From Phenylobacterium soli (lineage in GTDB: Bacteria > Pseudomonadota > Alphaproteobacteria > Caulobacterales > Caulobacteraceae): DNA of 64,000 nt. Every line of letters starts with the position of its first letter. Positions within the stretch are counted from its first letter, which is position 1. The position numbers were made by a program, and so were the translations under genes. The notes beneath the pieces are model-generated. The model was not told the DNA's origin and made no database searches. It saw only the letters and a program-made list of their open reading frames with translations. The DNA lies in assembly GCF_003254475.1 (NCBI RefSeq), contig NZ_QFYQ01000001.1, positions 1,054,001 through 1,118,000 of the forward strand, given 5' to 3'. This document shows, piece after piece, positions 50,418-57,970 of this stretch.

Positions 50418-50939
50418 ATGCGCCCACACCTCGTCCTCTCCTCCCTCCTTGCGGTGGCTGCGCTTGGCGCCTGCGCCGCCCAGCCCATGGCCAGGCCTGG
50501 CGAGGACAAGGGCATGGGCCGCGCGGTCCAGCAGCCCATGCGCGACCTCAGCCTCATCCGCGACGCGGCCCCGCCGGTGCTCACCCGCGCCGTCGCCGAG
50601 CCCTACGACCGCGAGCAGGTCAAGACCTGCGCCCAGGTGACCCACGAGCTCGCCGAGCTCGACACCGCCCTCGGCCCGGACCTCAAGCCTGGCGACAAGC
50701 CCGGCAGCGGCCTCAGCATCGGCGGTCTGGCGGCCGATCTCGTCGGCGGCGCCATCGGCCTGCCGTTCCGCGGCGTGGTCCGTCATGTCACCGGCGCCGA
50801 GCAACGCGACCGCGCCCTGCGCGCCGCCGTGCTGGCCGGCATGGTCCGCCGCGGCTTCCTCAAGGGGCGACTGGCCGAGATGACCTGTGAGCCGCCGCCC
50901 GCACCGACCACGACCGCCTCGGCCAACGCCGGCCCCTGA
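50418..50939 (+). CDS. Hypothetical lipoprotein
   Basis: 173 residues from ATG 50418. A lipoprotein signal is clear (SSLLAVAALGACAAQ, lipid-bearing C19). The mature part has a charged segment with EQVKTCAQVTHELAELDTALGPDL and a Gly-rich GLAADLVGGAIGLPFRGVVRHVTG stretch that might insert into a membrane, then AVLAGMVRRGFLKGRLAEMTCEP. Two further cysteines (C71 and one near the end) could pair. I do not recognise the family. It is likely hypoxia-controlled by context. Confidence 0.75.
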   Translation: MRPHLVLSSLLAVAALGACAAQPMARPGEDKGMGRAVQQPMRDLSLIRDAAPPVLTRAVAEPYDREQVKTCAQVTHELAELDTALGPDLKPGDKPGSGLSIGGLAADLVGGAIGLPFRGVVRHVTGAEQRDRALRAAVLAGMVRRGFLKGRLAEMTCEPPPAPTTTASANAGP

Positions 50940-50989
50940 GATCGGGCCGGAAAGGCGGCCAGACCGGGCGTTCAGAAAAGTCGCGCGAT

Positions 50990-51003
50990 TTGTTCTGGAT
51001 CAA
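50990..51003. promoter_or_regulatory. FNR/FixK-like site (TTGTT-CTGG-ATCAA)
   Basis: One mismatch from a perfect anaerobox, in the gap after the lipoprotein gene. No protein gene begins within 230 bp; class II spacing predicts a transcript starting at about 51038, at the first hairpin of a candidate small RNA. Confidence 0.6.
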
Positions 51004-51030
51004 ACACCCCCTCCAACCCGCCGCTACACA

Positions 51031-51162
51031 GAAGAGGCTTCGCTCTCGCCGGCGAAGCGGGTCCTGAGCTCCATGCGAGACCAGGGTCGGGCCGCAGTTG
51101 AACCCCCGAACCGGCTGCGGCGAATCTAGAGCGGGCCCGTCTTCGCCGGCGGGTCCGCTTTT
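51031..51162 (+). ncRNA. Candidate hypoxia-induced small RNA
   Basis: About 125-130 bases between a FixK-like site (50990-51003) and an intrinsic terminator. Three stems can be drawn: GCTTCGC (51037-51043) with GCGAAGC (51052-51058); GCCGCAG (51091-51097) with CTGCGGC (51115-51121) around a loop holding CCCCC; and the terminator stem 51130-51139 with 51150-51159 followed by TTTTCCTTT. The C-rich middle loop resembles that of anti-Shine-Dalgarno small RNAs. The only frame inside (ATG 51073) would encode 18 residues without a ribosome-binding site. Confidence 0.45.
51130..51162 (+). terminator. Rho-independent terminator
   Basis: AGCGGGCCCG pairs with CGGGTCCGCT (one G-T pair) and is followed by TTTTCC and TTTCT. 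It ends either the candidate small RNA or read-through from the lipoprotein gene. Confidence 0.75.
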
Positions 51163-51201
51163 CCTTTCTGGGGCGCGCTTCGCCACCGGTTCGCGGCCGG
51201 G

Positions 51202-51215
51202 TTGATCCGCCTCAA
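51202..51215. promoter_or_regulatory. Weak FNR/FixK-like site (TTGAT-CCGC-CTCAA)
   Basis: One arm mismatch; 27 bp before the first ATG of the transpeptidase gene. Class II spacing would put the start at about 51250, just before a second in-frame ATG at 51251. Chance occurrence is quite possible. Confidence 0.35.
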
Positions 51216-51241
51216 GGCGCCCGCCCGGCGCGACCTGCCAT

Positions 51242-52684
51242 ATGGCGTCCATGTTCCCGATCTCGTTCAGCGTCCGCGTTCCCGTCAGCCTCGCCGCCGC
51301 CGCCGGGGCGGTCTTCATGGCCGCCGTGGCCTGGGCCCAGCCGCCCGCCCCGACTCCCGCCGCGCCGCCGGCCCTTTCGGCGGCCGACCGGGCGCTGATG
51401 GTCCAGGCGCTGCGCGACACCGAGGAGGCGGCGGCCACCGGCGCCGAGGACGCCCAGCTCAAGGCCGCCGTGGTTCGCCACGCCCAGCGCGAGCTCGGCC
51501 AGCGGCTGCGTCCCAGCGCCGTCGACCGCATGTGGGCCGTCCAGCCGCCGCGCCGCGACGTGGCCGCCGAGCTCGCCGCCGCCCAGGCGGGCGGGCGTCT
51601 CGGGTCCTGGCTCGCGGCCCTCTCTCCCACGAACCGCCAGTACCGCCTGCTGCAGGCGGCCGAGCGCCGCTACGAGGCCATGGTCGCGGCCGGCGGCTGG
51701 ACCAGCCTGCCGGGCAAGGCCAAGCTCAAGGAGGGCGACAGGAGCGCCGAGGTGGAGGCGCTGCGCGTGCGCCTGTCCGCCGAGGGCTACGGCCAGTCCA
51801 CCGCCCCGGAACTCGACCGCTTCGATCCCGCGCTGACCGCTGCGCTCGCCGCCTTCCAGAGACGCCACAACCTGACCGACGACGGGGTGCTGGGGCCGGA
51901 GACGCGCACCGCGCTCAACGTCCCGGCCCAGGCCCGCCTGGACCAGATCCGCGCCAACCTCGAGCGCTGGCGCTGGATGCCCCGCAACCTGCCGGCCGAG
52001 CGGATGATGGTCGACATCGGCGGCCAGCGCGCCGCCCTGTTCCAGGGCGGTCGGCCGATCCTGCGCATGAAGATCGTGGTCGGCGATCCCAAGCACCACA
52101 CCCCGATGTTCATCTCCAAGATCAACGCCGTGGTCTTCAATCCGCCGTGGCTCGTGCCGACCTCGATCGCCAGCAAGGAGATCTGGCCCAAGGTCCGGCG
52201 CGACCCGGGCTATCTGGCGCGCGGCGACTACATCGTCTCGAGCGGCCGGCTGATCCAGCAGCCGGGGCCCAAGAACTCGCTCGGCCAGTTGAAGTTCGAC
52301 CTGCCGAGCCCGTTCGGAGTCTATCTGCACGACACGCCCAGCAAGGGCGCGTTCGGCAAGCGCAACCGCGCGCTCAGCCACGGCTGCATGCGGCTGGAGA
52401 AGCCGCGCGACCTCGCTGTCATCCTGCTCGCCCGCCAGGGCTGGAGCGAGGCCGACGTCGACCAGGCCATCGCCGCCGGCGCCACCCGCCGCGTGGATCT
52501 GAAGACCACCGTCCCGCTCTACGTCTCCTACTGGACCGTGGTCGCCGACGAGGCCGGCGAGATCGACTTCAAGTCCGACGTCTACGGCTGGGACCGCAAG
52601 CTGGCGGCGGCGCTGGGGCCCGAGCCCGTCCGCCGCGCCGCTTTGCCGCGCACCGGAACCGATTGCGCCGACCCGCGGAGGTAA
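51242..52684 (+). CDS. L,D-transpeptidase (YcbB-like) with peptidoglycan-binding domain
   Basis: 480 residues. Signal peptide (residues about 8-32, ending VAWAQ), an N-terminal helical domain, a peptidoglycan-binding domain (about 165-240, FDPALTAALAAFQRRHNLTDDGVLGPETRTALN) and a YkuD catalytic domain (about 255-425) with H380-G-C382-M-R. The order matches YcbB/LdtD, which forms 3-3 cross-links in the periplasmic cell wall. An alternative ATG at 51251 would shorten the signal by three residues. The next gene encodes a YcbK-like protein, the same neighbour as in enterobacteria. Confidence 0.92.
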   Translation: MASMFPISFSVRVPVSLAAAAGAVFMAAVAWAQPPAPTPAAPPALSAADRALMVQALRDTEEAAATGAEDAQLKAAVVRHAQRELGQRLRPSAVDRMWAVQPPRRDVAAELAAAQAGGRLGSWLAALSPTNRQYRLLQAAERRYEAMVAAGGWTSLPGKAKLKEGDRSAEVEALRVRLSAEGYGQSTAPELDRFDPALTAALAAFQRRHNLTDDGVLGPETRTALNVPAQARLDQIRANLERWRWMPRNLPAERMMVDIGGQRAALFQGGRPILRMKIVVGDPKHHTPMFISKINAVVFNPPWLVPTSIASKEIWPKVRRDPGYLARGDYIVSSGRLIQQPGPKNSLGQLKFDLPSPFGVYLHDTPSKGAFGKRNRALSHGCMRLEKPRDLAVILLARQGWSEADVDQAIAAGATRRVDLKTTVPLYVSYWTVVADEAGEIDFKSDVYGWDRKLAAALGPEPVRRAALPRTGTDCADPRR

Positions 52685-52721
52685 GCCAAGGTTAGCTTCA
52701 GCTGGGCAGTCTGGAGCAACC

Positions 52722-53279
52722 ATGCAGTCGCATCGCCGTGATCTTTTGAAGGGCGCCCTCGGCCTGGCCGGAGGATTGGCCGGCGGATTCGCTGGCGCGA
52801 CGATGTTCGGCGGCGCGGCCAGGGCCGCCGCGGTCGAGCCGCGCAGCCTGTCGCTGCTCAACCTGCACACCGGCGAGAAGCTGAAGGCGACCTACTTCGA
52901 GGGCGGCGAGTACCTGCCCGACGCGCTCGAGGCGATGAACCGCCTGCTGCGCGACTTCCGCACCGGCGACGTCCACCCGATCGCGCCCAACCTGCTCGAC
53001 CTCGTCAACACCCTGCAGGGCCGGCTGGACACCACCCAGACCGTCCACGTCATCTCCGGCTACCGCTCGCCCCACACCAACGCCCTGCTGCACGAACGCT
53101 CCAACGGCGTGGCGACCAAGAGCCTGCACATGCAGGGCCTGGCGATGGACATCCGCATCCCCGGCGTCGAGCTGGCCGACCTGCGCAACGCCGCCCTCGG
53201 CCTGCAGCGCGGCGGCGTCGGCTACTATCCGTCCTCCGACTTCGTCCACGTCGACGTCGGCCGCGTCCGCCGCTGGTGA
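52722..53279 (+). CDS. DUF882/YcbK-family murein peptidase-like protein, Tat-exported
   Basis: 185 residues with a twin-arginine signal (SHRRDLLKGALGLAGGLAGGFAGATMF). The M15-like zinc site is visible: VISGYRSPHTN, then SLHMQGLAMDIRIPG (H and D ligands) and FVHVDVGRVRRW (H). It probably cleaves or binds peptidoglycan in the periplasm. It is 37 bp after the L,D-transpeptidase, the same pairing as ycbB-ycbK in E. coli. Confidence 0.9.
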   Translation: MQSHRRDLLKGALGLAGGLAGGFAGATMFGGAARAAAVEPRSLSLLNLHTGEKLKATYFEGGEYLPDALEAMNRLLRDFRTGDVHPIAPNLLDLVNTLQGRLDTTQTVHVISGYRSPHTNALLHERSNGVATKSLHMQGLAMDIRIPGVELADLRNAALGLQRGGVGYYPSSDFVHVDVGRVRRW

Positions 53280-53284
53280 TCTGA

Positions 53285-53794
53285 GTGGCCGCCGAGGTCA
53301 GCGCCGGCGTGCTGGCCTGGCGCCGGGCGCGCGACACGGCGGAAGGTCAGGTCGAATTCCTGCTCGTCCATCCGGGCGGTCCGTTCTGGGCGCGCCGCGA
53401 CCAGGCCGCCTGGTCGCTGCCCAAGAGCCTCGTCGGGCCGGGCGAGGAGACCTGGGCCGCCGCCGCCCGTGAGTTCGAGGAGGAGCTCGGCCAGCCGCTT
53501 TTCGGCCGGGCCATCCTCGGCGCGCCGCAGCCCCTCACCCCCTGCCGCACCCCGTCCGGCAAGACGATCCACGCCTGGCTCGTGGAAGCCGACATCGACG
53601 TCGCCGAGGTGCGCAGCAACCTCTTCGAGATGGAGTGGCCGCGCGGCTCCGGGCGGGTGCAGCGCTTCCCCGAAGTCGATCGCGCGGGCTGGTTCGATCC
53701 CGTGACGGCCCTGGCCAAGATCCACCGTGGCCAGCGTCCGATCCTGCTGGAGGCGGGTCGGAAGCTCGGATTTGGTTTCACGACAGACACATAA
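53285..53794 (+). CDS. Nudix hydrolase
   Basis: 169 residues starting at GTG 53285, five bases after the YcbK-like stop. The Nudix helix is present in GPGEETWAAAAREFEEELGQP, with the REFEEELG metal-binding core. The opening SAGVLAWRR and LVHPGGPFWARRDQAAWSLPKSLV resemble NTP-pyrophosphohydrolases annotated as DNA-mismatch or NADH-type members. The substrate is unknown. A weak hairpin (GGTGCG/CGCACC at 53795-53815) follows the stop. Confidence 0.88.
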   Translation: MAAEVSAGVLAWRRARDTAEGQVEFLLVHPGGPFWARRDQAAWSLPKSLVGPGEETWAAAAREFEEELGQPLFGRAILGAPQPLTPCRTPSGKTIHAWLVEADIDVAEVRSNLFEMEWPRGSGRVQRFPEVDRAGWFDPVTALAKIHRGQRPILLEAGRKLGFGFTTDT

Positions 53795-54001
53795 GGTGCG
53801 GCCTGCGGTCGCACCCATTCTACACGCCTCGCGCGTGGATTTCGGGGCGCCGCAGTCTAGGTGACCAACGATCACCTTACGGAATATGCTCGCGGCCCGG
53901 TTGCGTAGGCGCCATTTCGTTCGGAAACCGACGTGATGCGTCCCCAAAGCTTTTCCGCTAGACGATCAGTGACTCAAACACTTGTAACAGCGGAAACTGT
54001 C
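53795..54001 (+). promoter_or_regulatory. Promoter region of the XRE regulator
   Basis: About 200 bp of lower GC content. It holds the hairpin GGTGCG-N9-CGCACC just after the Nudix gene and a small palindrome GTGACCAACGATCAC at about 53861-53875. A promoter for the XRE-luxR genes is expected here, but no clear boxes are seen. Confidence 0.35.
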
Positions 54002-54379
54002 ATGGAAGAGGGTGGTCCCGATAGGTTGGACCAGGCGCTTGGGCTCGCCATCCGTCTGCGCCGGCACGCGCGGGGCCTGAGCCAGTCGGCGCTTGGAGAA
54101 GCCATCGGCGTTTCCTTCCAGCAGATCCAGAAGTACGAGCGCGGCACCAACCGCGTCAGCTTCTCCACCATGGTGCGCATCTGCGAGGCCCTGGACTGCC
54201 ACGTGGCGGACCTGGTGGCCGAGGTGGAGCAGCTCGACACCGGCGACAAGCACGAGGGCCAGGACCTGCTGACCCAGCCCGAAGCCGCCCCCCTGCTCGA
54301 AGCCCTGGCGCAGATCCGCTCTCCCGGAGTCCGCCGAGCTGTCCTAGAACTGGCGAGGAGCCTGGCCCGGGAGAGCTGA
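54002..54379 (+). CDS. XRE-family helix-turn-helix regulator
   Basis: 125 residues from the ATG at 54002; the frame also has upstream starts at 53933 and 53936, adding 22 residues without recognisable sequence. The DNA-binding domain is LGLAIRLRRHARGLSQSALGEAIGVSFQQIQKYERGTNRVSFSTMVRICEALDCHVADLV (about 11-72), typical of alphaproteobacterial Cro/CI-like regulators. A C-terminal helix LLEALAQIRSPGVRRAVLELARSL resembles that of cell-cycle and symbiosis regulators such as SinR-like Caulobacterales proteins. The luxR gene begins three bases after its stop, so they are co-transcribed. Confidence 0.8.
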   Translation: MEEGGPDRLDQALGLAIRLRRHARGLSQSALGEAIGVSFQQIQKYERGTNRVSFSTMVRICEALDCHVADLVAEVEQLDTGDKHEGQDLLTQPEAAPLLEALAQIRSPGVRRAVLELARSLARES

Positions 54380-54382
54380 CGC

Positions 54383-55120
54383 ATGACTGACCGCTACGGG
54401 GAAGCCCTCAGCTTCCTTAGAGAAGCGCGGTCGATCAGCAATCTTTCGGAGCTGGAGGCCCGGTTCGCGGGCCTCATCAGCCAGTTCGGTTTCGAACAGA
54501 CCACCTGCGTGCTGATGGCCGAGCCGGGCCGTCCAATCCGCCCGCGCGTTCTCTTCGGCCTCGGCGATATCGCCGGCCGCAACCAGTACATCTCAGACGG
54601 TCGCCAGCACTACGATCCGACCTTCCGCGCGGTGTTCTCCGCCACCCGCGCCTTCACCTGGACCGACGTCGAGCCGCTCGCCGTCAGCGAGGAGGCCCGC
54701 GATCTCTTCGCCACGGCCCGCGCCAATGGAGCGGAGGGACTGGTGGTGCCGATCCACGGCGCCTATGGCGAGGTTTCGGCCGTGCTCCTCACCGGCCGCG
54801 ACGCCGACGTCACCGACCAGGCCCGCGCCGTGCTCCAGGCCTGCTCCTCGATGTTCGCCGTGGCCGGGGTCCAGTTGCTGGAACTGGAGAACGACGGCCC
54901 GGCCGACCCGGTGCTCACGCGCCGCGAGGCCCAGGTGCTCACCTGGCTGTCGCGCGGCAAGACGGCGCCGGAGGTGGCCGAGATCCTCGACATCTCCATC
55001 GGCACCACCAAGACCCATCTCGAGCGCGCCAAGGCCAAGCTTGGCCATCAGGCGACCATTCCGACCATCCTCGAAGCCGCCCGCCGCGGCTGGCTGATCG
55101 ACCCCGACGACTTCCGCTAG
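54383..55120 (+). CDS. LuxR-family quorum-sensing regulator
   Basis: 245 residues: autoinducer-binding domain (about 15-165) and LuxR-type helix-turn-helix (LTRREAQVLTWLSRGKTAPEVAEILDISIGTTKTHLERAKAKLG, about 176-220). Pocket residues can be placed relative to the YDP motif: Y at -9, D and P, and the W of FTWTDV are kept, but the tryptophan expected at TraR position 57 is a glycine. This hints at an altered acyl chain pocket. A luxI-type gene is 85 bp downstream. It probably binds the signal made by that synthase. Confidence 0.9.
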   Translation: MTDRYGEALSFLREARSISNLSELEARFAGLISQFGFEQTTCVLMAEPGRPIRPRVLFGLGDIAGRNQYISDGRQHYDPTFRAVFSATRAFTWTDVEPLAVSEEARDLFATARANGAEGLVVPIHGAYGEVSAVLLTGRDADVTDQARAVLQACSSMFAVAGVQLLELENDGPADPVLTRREAQVLTWLSRGKTAPEVAEILDISIGTTKTHLERAKAKLGHQATIPTILEAARRGWLIDPDDFR

Positions 55121-55127
55121 GGCGGCA

Positions 55128-55147
55128 AGTCGGCGGATCGGCCGACT
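55128..55147. promoter_or_regulatory. Lux-box-like 20-bp inverted repeat
   Basis: AGTCGGCGGATCGGCCGACT has perfect 7-bp arms around six bases. It lies 58 bp before the luxI start and right after luxR. Size and place fit a LuxR-binding site; it could also be a short hairpin ending the luxR mRNA, though no T-run follows. Confidence 0.5.
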
Positions 55148-55205
55148 ACCCGCCAGACTGCGGCCCGCGTGTGATCGACGCCGAAGCCATGGGGGGCTCG
55201 AGGGC

Positions 55206-56021
55206 ATGATCCACGTCGTCACCGGCGCGAACCGACATCTCTATGCGGACGCCCTGGCGCAGATGCACCGCCTGCGCCGGGCCCACTTCGTGGAGGAGCG
55301 CGGCTGGACGGAGATGACCGTCCGCGACGACGGCGAATACGACCCCTACGACGACCACCTCGCGGTCTATCTGCTGAGCCTGGACGAGGAGGGGCGCGTC
55401 GGCTGCTCGATGCGCATGCGGCCGGCGCAGACGGGCTCGGTGCTGGCCGACATCTTCCCCCACCTGGTCGCCGACGACGAGCCGCCTCTGAAGGTCGCCG
55501 AGGTGTGGGAGATCAGCCGCTACTTCGCCGCCCCGCACTGCCGTGGCCGAGCCGGACGCAAGCCGCAGGCGGAGATCCGCCTCGCCGCCCTGGAGGTCGC
55601 CTGCGCCCGCGGCGCCACACGGCTCGTCGGCATGATCGACCTGGAGATCCTGCCCGGCATGCTGGCCGGCTCCGGCTGGCGGGTGCGCCCGCTCGGCCTG
55701 CCGGCGCCCTACGCCGAGGGTGTCGCCCAGGCCATCGAGGTGCAGGTGAGCCGCGGCGCCATCGCCGACATGGCCGAGACGTTCGGCCTCGAGTCCGAGG
55801 TGGCGCTGGAACTCGACCCCGCCCGCGCGCCGGTCCTGCCGCCGCACGAGATCGAGACGTTCCTGACTCTGGCCCGCGCTTCGAGCGACCGCTCGCGGGT
55901 CATCGCGGTCCTCGTGCGCCGGATCCTGGAGATCCAGGATGATGCGGGCGAGGAGCAGCTCCTGGCCATGGTCGCCTACGTGGAGGCCCTGCTGAGGGGC
56001 GAGGCTGCCCTGGCCCACTGA
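55206..56021 (+). CDS. Acyl-homoserine-lactone synthase (LuxI family)
   Basis: 271 residues. LuxI invariant residues are in place: R25, F28 and W34 (RRAHFVEERGW), E44-D46 and D50 (GEYDPYDDHL), R70 (GCSMRMRP) and E102/R105 (VWEISRYF). It makes an acyl-homoserine lactone from S-adenosylmethionine and an acyl donor. Most LuxI proteins are near 200-220 residues; this one has about 60 extra residues at the C-terminus (after ELDPARAPVLPPHEIETFL), rich in helix. The 3' end overlaps the convergent CDF gene by 46 bp. Confidence 0.92.
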   Translation: MIHVVTGANRHLYADALAQMHRLRRAHFVEERGWTEMTVRDDGEYDPYDDHLAVYLLSLDEEGRVGCSMRMRPAQTGSVLADIFPHLVADDEPPLKVAEVWEISRYFAAPHCRGRAGRKPQAEIRLAALEVACARGATRLVGMIDLEILPGMLAGSGWRVRPLGLPAPYAEGVAQAIEVQVSRGAIADMAETFGLESEVALELDPARAPVLPPHEIETFLTLARASSDRSRVIAVLVRRILEIQDDAGEEQLLAMVAYVEALLRGEAALAH

Positions 56022-56950
56022 TCCGGCCCGTCGGCCCGGGCGACCGTCTGCGCAGGCTTGGCGGGACGCAGGAAGACGCGGGTGATCCGCGCGTCGATCG
56101 CCCGGACCTTCGCCGTCAGCTCCTCCAGCGCCGTCTCCATCTCCGCGCGGCTGAGCGCATCGGAGAGATGCAGGGTGAGGGCGAACAGGATCTCGCGTGG
56201 GCCGAGGTGCATGCTCAGCACCTCCGGGATCGCCGCCACCCGCGGATCCGCCTCCAGCACCCGGCGCACCTCGCCCACGATCCGCGGCGTCGCCGCCTCG
56301 CCGGCCAGCAGGCTGCGGGTCTCGTTGGCAAGGAAGGCCGCCACGGCCACCAGCAGTAGGCCGATGAGGATCGAGGCCGCCCCGTCCGCCCAGGTCTGGC
56401 CGAGCCAGGCGGAGGCGCTGACGCCCACGAGGGCGATGACGAGGCCGGTGAGGGCGGCGCTGTCCTCCAGCAGCACAGCGAACAGGTTCGGGTCCTTGCT
56501 GCCGCGGATCGAGCGGAACAGCGGCGTGCCGCGCCAGAAGCTGCGGAACTCGCGGAGCGCCACGGTGAACGAAGCGCCCTCGAAGAGGATGGCCACGGCG
56601 ATCACCACGACGTTGATCCACGGCCGCTGCATGGGCTCGGGCGCGCGTATCTTCTCGACGCCCTCCCAGATCGACACCGCCCCGCCCAGCGCGAAGATCG
56701 CCAGGGCGACGATGAACGACCAGAAATAGGCCTCCATGCCGTAGCCGAACGGATGGCTCTCGTCGGGCGCCCTGGCGCCTCGGCGCATGCCGAGCAGCAA
56801 GAGGCCCTGGTTGCCGGTGTCGACCAGCGAGTGGATCGCTTCGGTGAGCACCGCCGAGGAGCCGGTGAAGGCGAAGGCCACGAACTTCGCGAGCGCGATG
56901 GCCAGGTTGCCGCCGAGCGCGGCCAGGACGACGAGCTTGGAGCCATGCAT
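55976..56950 (-). CDS. Cation diffusion facilitator family transporter
   Basis: 324 residues with six helices and a cytoplasmic C-terminal domain (about 215-290). Helix 2 carries HSLVDTGNQ with the metal-site H and D. Helix 5 reads LEDSAALTGLVIAL, where many CDFs have HxxxD, so one ligand is E or missing; this variant is known in the SLC30A9-like branch. It exports Zn, Fe or another divalent ion from the cytoplasm by proton antiport. It is convergent with luxI and not linked to it by function as far as can be seen. Confidence 0.88.
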   Translation of the reverse strand: MHGSKLVVLAALGGNLAIALAKFVAFAFTGSSAVLTEAIHSLVDTGNQGLLLLGMRRGARAPDESHPFGYGMEAYFWSFIVALAIFALGGAVSIWEGVEKIRAPEPMQRPWINVVVIAVAILFEGASFTVALREFRSFWRGTPLFRSIRGSKDPNLFAVLLEDSAALTGLVIALVGVSASAWLGQTWADGAASILIGLLLVAVAAFLANETRSLLAGEAATPRIVGEVRRVLEADPRVAAIPEVLSMHLGPREILFALTLHLSDALSRAEMETALEELTAKVRAIDARITRVFLRPAKPAQTVARADGPDQWARAASPLSRAST

Positions 56951-57040
56951 GCGGGAAAAGCGCCTTTGAGGCCCTAATGGGCCGGACGCAGTCTCGGTTG
57001 CGGCGATGTCGGCAAGAACCGCCCGCGCCCCTCGGAGCGC
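56951..57040. other. Intergenic region upstream of the CDF gene, left of the island
   Basis: Ninety bases that probably hold the CDF promoter (minus strand). The nominal 67-codon frame at 56974-57177 crosses the island boundary and has no coding character. Nothing else is seen. Confidence 0.3.
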
Positions 57041-57055
57041 TGGCGGTGAGAGAGG
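57041..57055 (+). repeat. Left attachment-site direct repeat
   Basis: TGGCGGTGAGAGAGG is identical to the 15 bases at 59802-59816, which encode the 3' end of tRNA-Ser. It marks the distal end of the integrated element. The following 190 bp up to the integrase are AT-richer than the genome around. Confidence 0.85.
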
Positions 57056-57249
57056 CCGTTCTCATATCGTTCGAGAAGGCCCGGTAAGCGCCGACTACTC
57101 CCGACATAGGTCGGAGTTTTGTTGAACATAAACAACGTGATAGCCTGAAATTCCTGTTTCCACGCGACCGGTTTCAACCGAAAACGGACCGGAGCGACCG
57201 GGGCGGGTCGGTTCGGCCGATCCGGGTCCCTTTCCGGCGGGAGTGAGTG

Positions 57250-57700
57250 ATGGCGCTTACGTTGAAGAAGGTTGAGCGAGCGACTGAGCCAGGGCGGTAT
57301 GGCGACGGATTCGGCCTGTACCTTGAGGTTCGATCGGCGCGTAACCGGCAGTGGGTGTTTCGGTACGAACGCGTCATCCGCGATGAGAGGGGAAGAACGC
57401 TCCTAAAGCCGAGTGGTAGGCCGAGAACTAGGGAGCACTGGCTGGGCCTTGGGCCGGCCCACACCTACGACCTAGACGAGGCCCGGGACCTGGCGAGAGA
57501 GATGCGGAAGCGTCTGCGGGAGGGCGAGGACCCAGCCGCAGCGCGGGCGGCCGAGCGGGCGGAAAAAGCCCACGCTGCAACCATTCAGCAGAAAACCCAA
57601 CTCACCTTCCGCGAGGCCGCGGAGGCCTTTTTCGCCAGCAAGTCCGCCCAATGGCGGAACAAGAAGCACCGGGAGCAATTCACGGCCACCCTTGAGACCT
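57250..57700 (+). pseudogene. Tyrosine-type site-specific integrase, N-terminal fragment
   Basis: About 150 residues from the ATG at 57250, preceded by GGGAG. The arm-binding DUF4102 domain (LTLKKVERATEPGRYGDGFGLYLEVRSARNRQWVFRYE) and the start of the core-binding domain (TFREAAEAFFASKSAQWRNKKHREQFTATLETY) are clear. Homology stops at about 57700, where the frame runs into unrelated sequence. The catalytic R-H-R-Y domain is missing, so it cannot recombine. It lies 195 bp from the left attachment repeat, as expected for an integrase at the end of a tRNA-targeting island. Confidence 0.85.
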
Positions 57701-57701
57701 A

Positions 57702-57970
57702 TGGCCCAGCGAAGCGACAGCCGCTCGGCACGGCGAGGGGCGGCGCGGCCGGATCCGGAGCGCGAGCCGCCGCTATTCGTCATCCGGTCCAAGTGGGGCT
57801 TCTTCCAAGGCCTCGTTCTGAAACCTGGAGACTGCATCTCGGTGTGGGATCCATGCTCCCGTACCGCGGCGAGAATGACGGAGGATGCCGCGCATTCCCT
57901 CATCGAGAACGTGCTGCTCGTGTCCTGCCCGGACGGTGTGGTCCTCGTCGCTGTGGAGGAGGAGGGATGA
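57702..57970 (+). CDS. Small hypothetical protein of the decayed element
   Basis: 89 residues from the ATG at 57702. The first 25 residues (MAQRSDSRSARRGAARPDP) are low-complexity and may be junction sequence. The rest (EPPLFVIRSKWGFFQGLVLKPGDCISVWDPCSRTAARMTEDAAHSLIENVLLV) looks like a genuine small phage or element protein. I do not recognise it. Its stop overlaps the start of the primase fragment (ATGA at 57967), a typical phage-like arrangement, so the 3' part of this gene was probably intact in the parent element. Confidence 0.5.

Noticed and set aside
50887..51129. 80-codon frame between the lipoprotein gene and the terminator
   Set aside because: It starts inside the lipoprotein gene in another frame, has Pro/Arg-rich composition and covers RNA hairpins; a small RNA explains the region better.
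55146..57107. 653-codon minus-strand frame over luxI and the CDF gene
   Set aside because: Wrong frame for the CDF gene; composition is Arg/Gly-rich noise.
56974..57177. 67-codon minus-strand frame at the left end of the island
   Set aside because: It crosses the attachment repeat, has no ribosome-binding site and no recognisable sequence.
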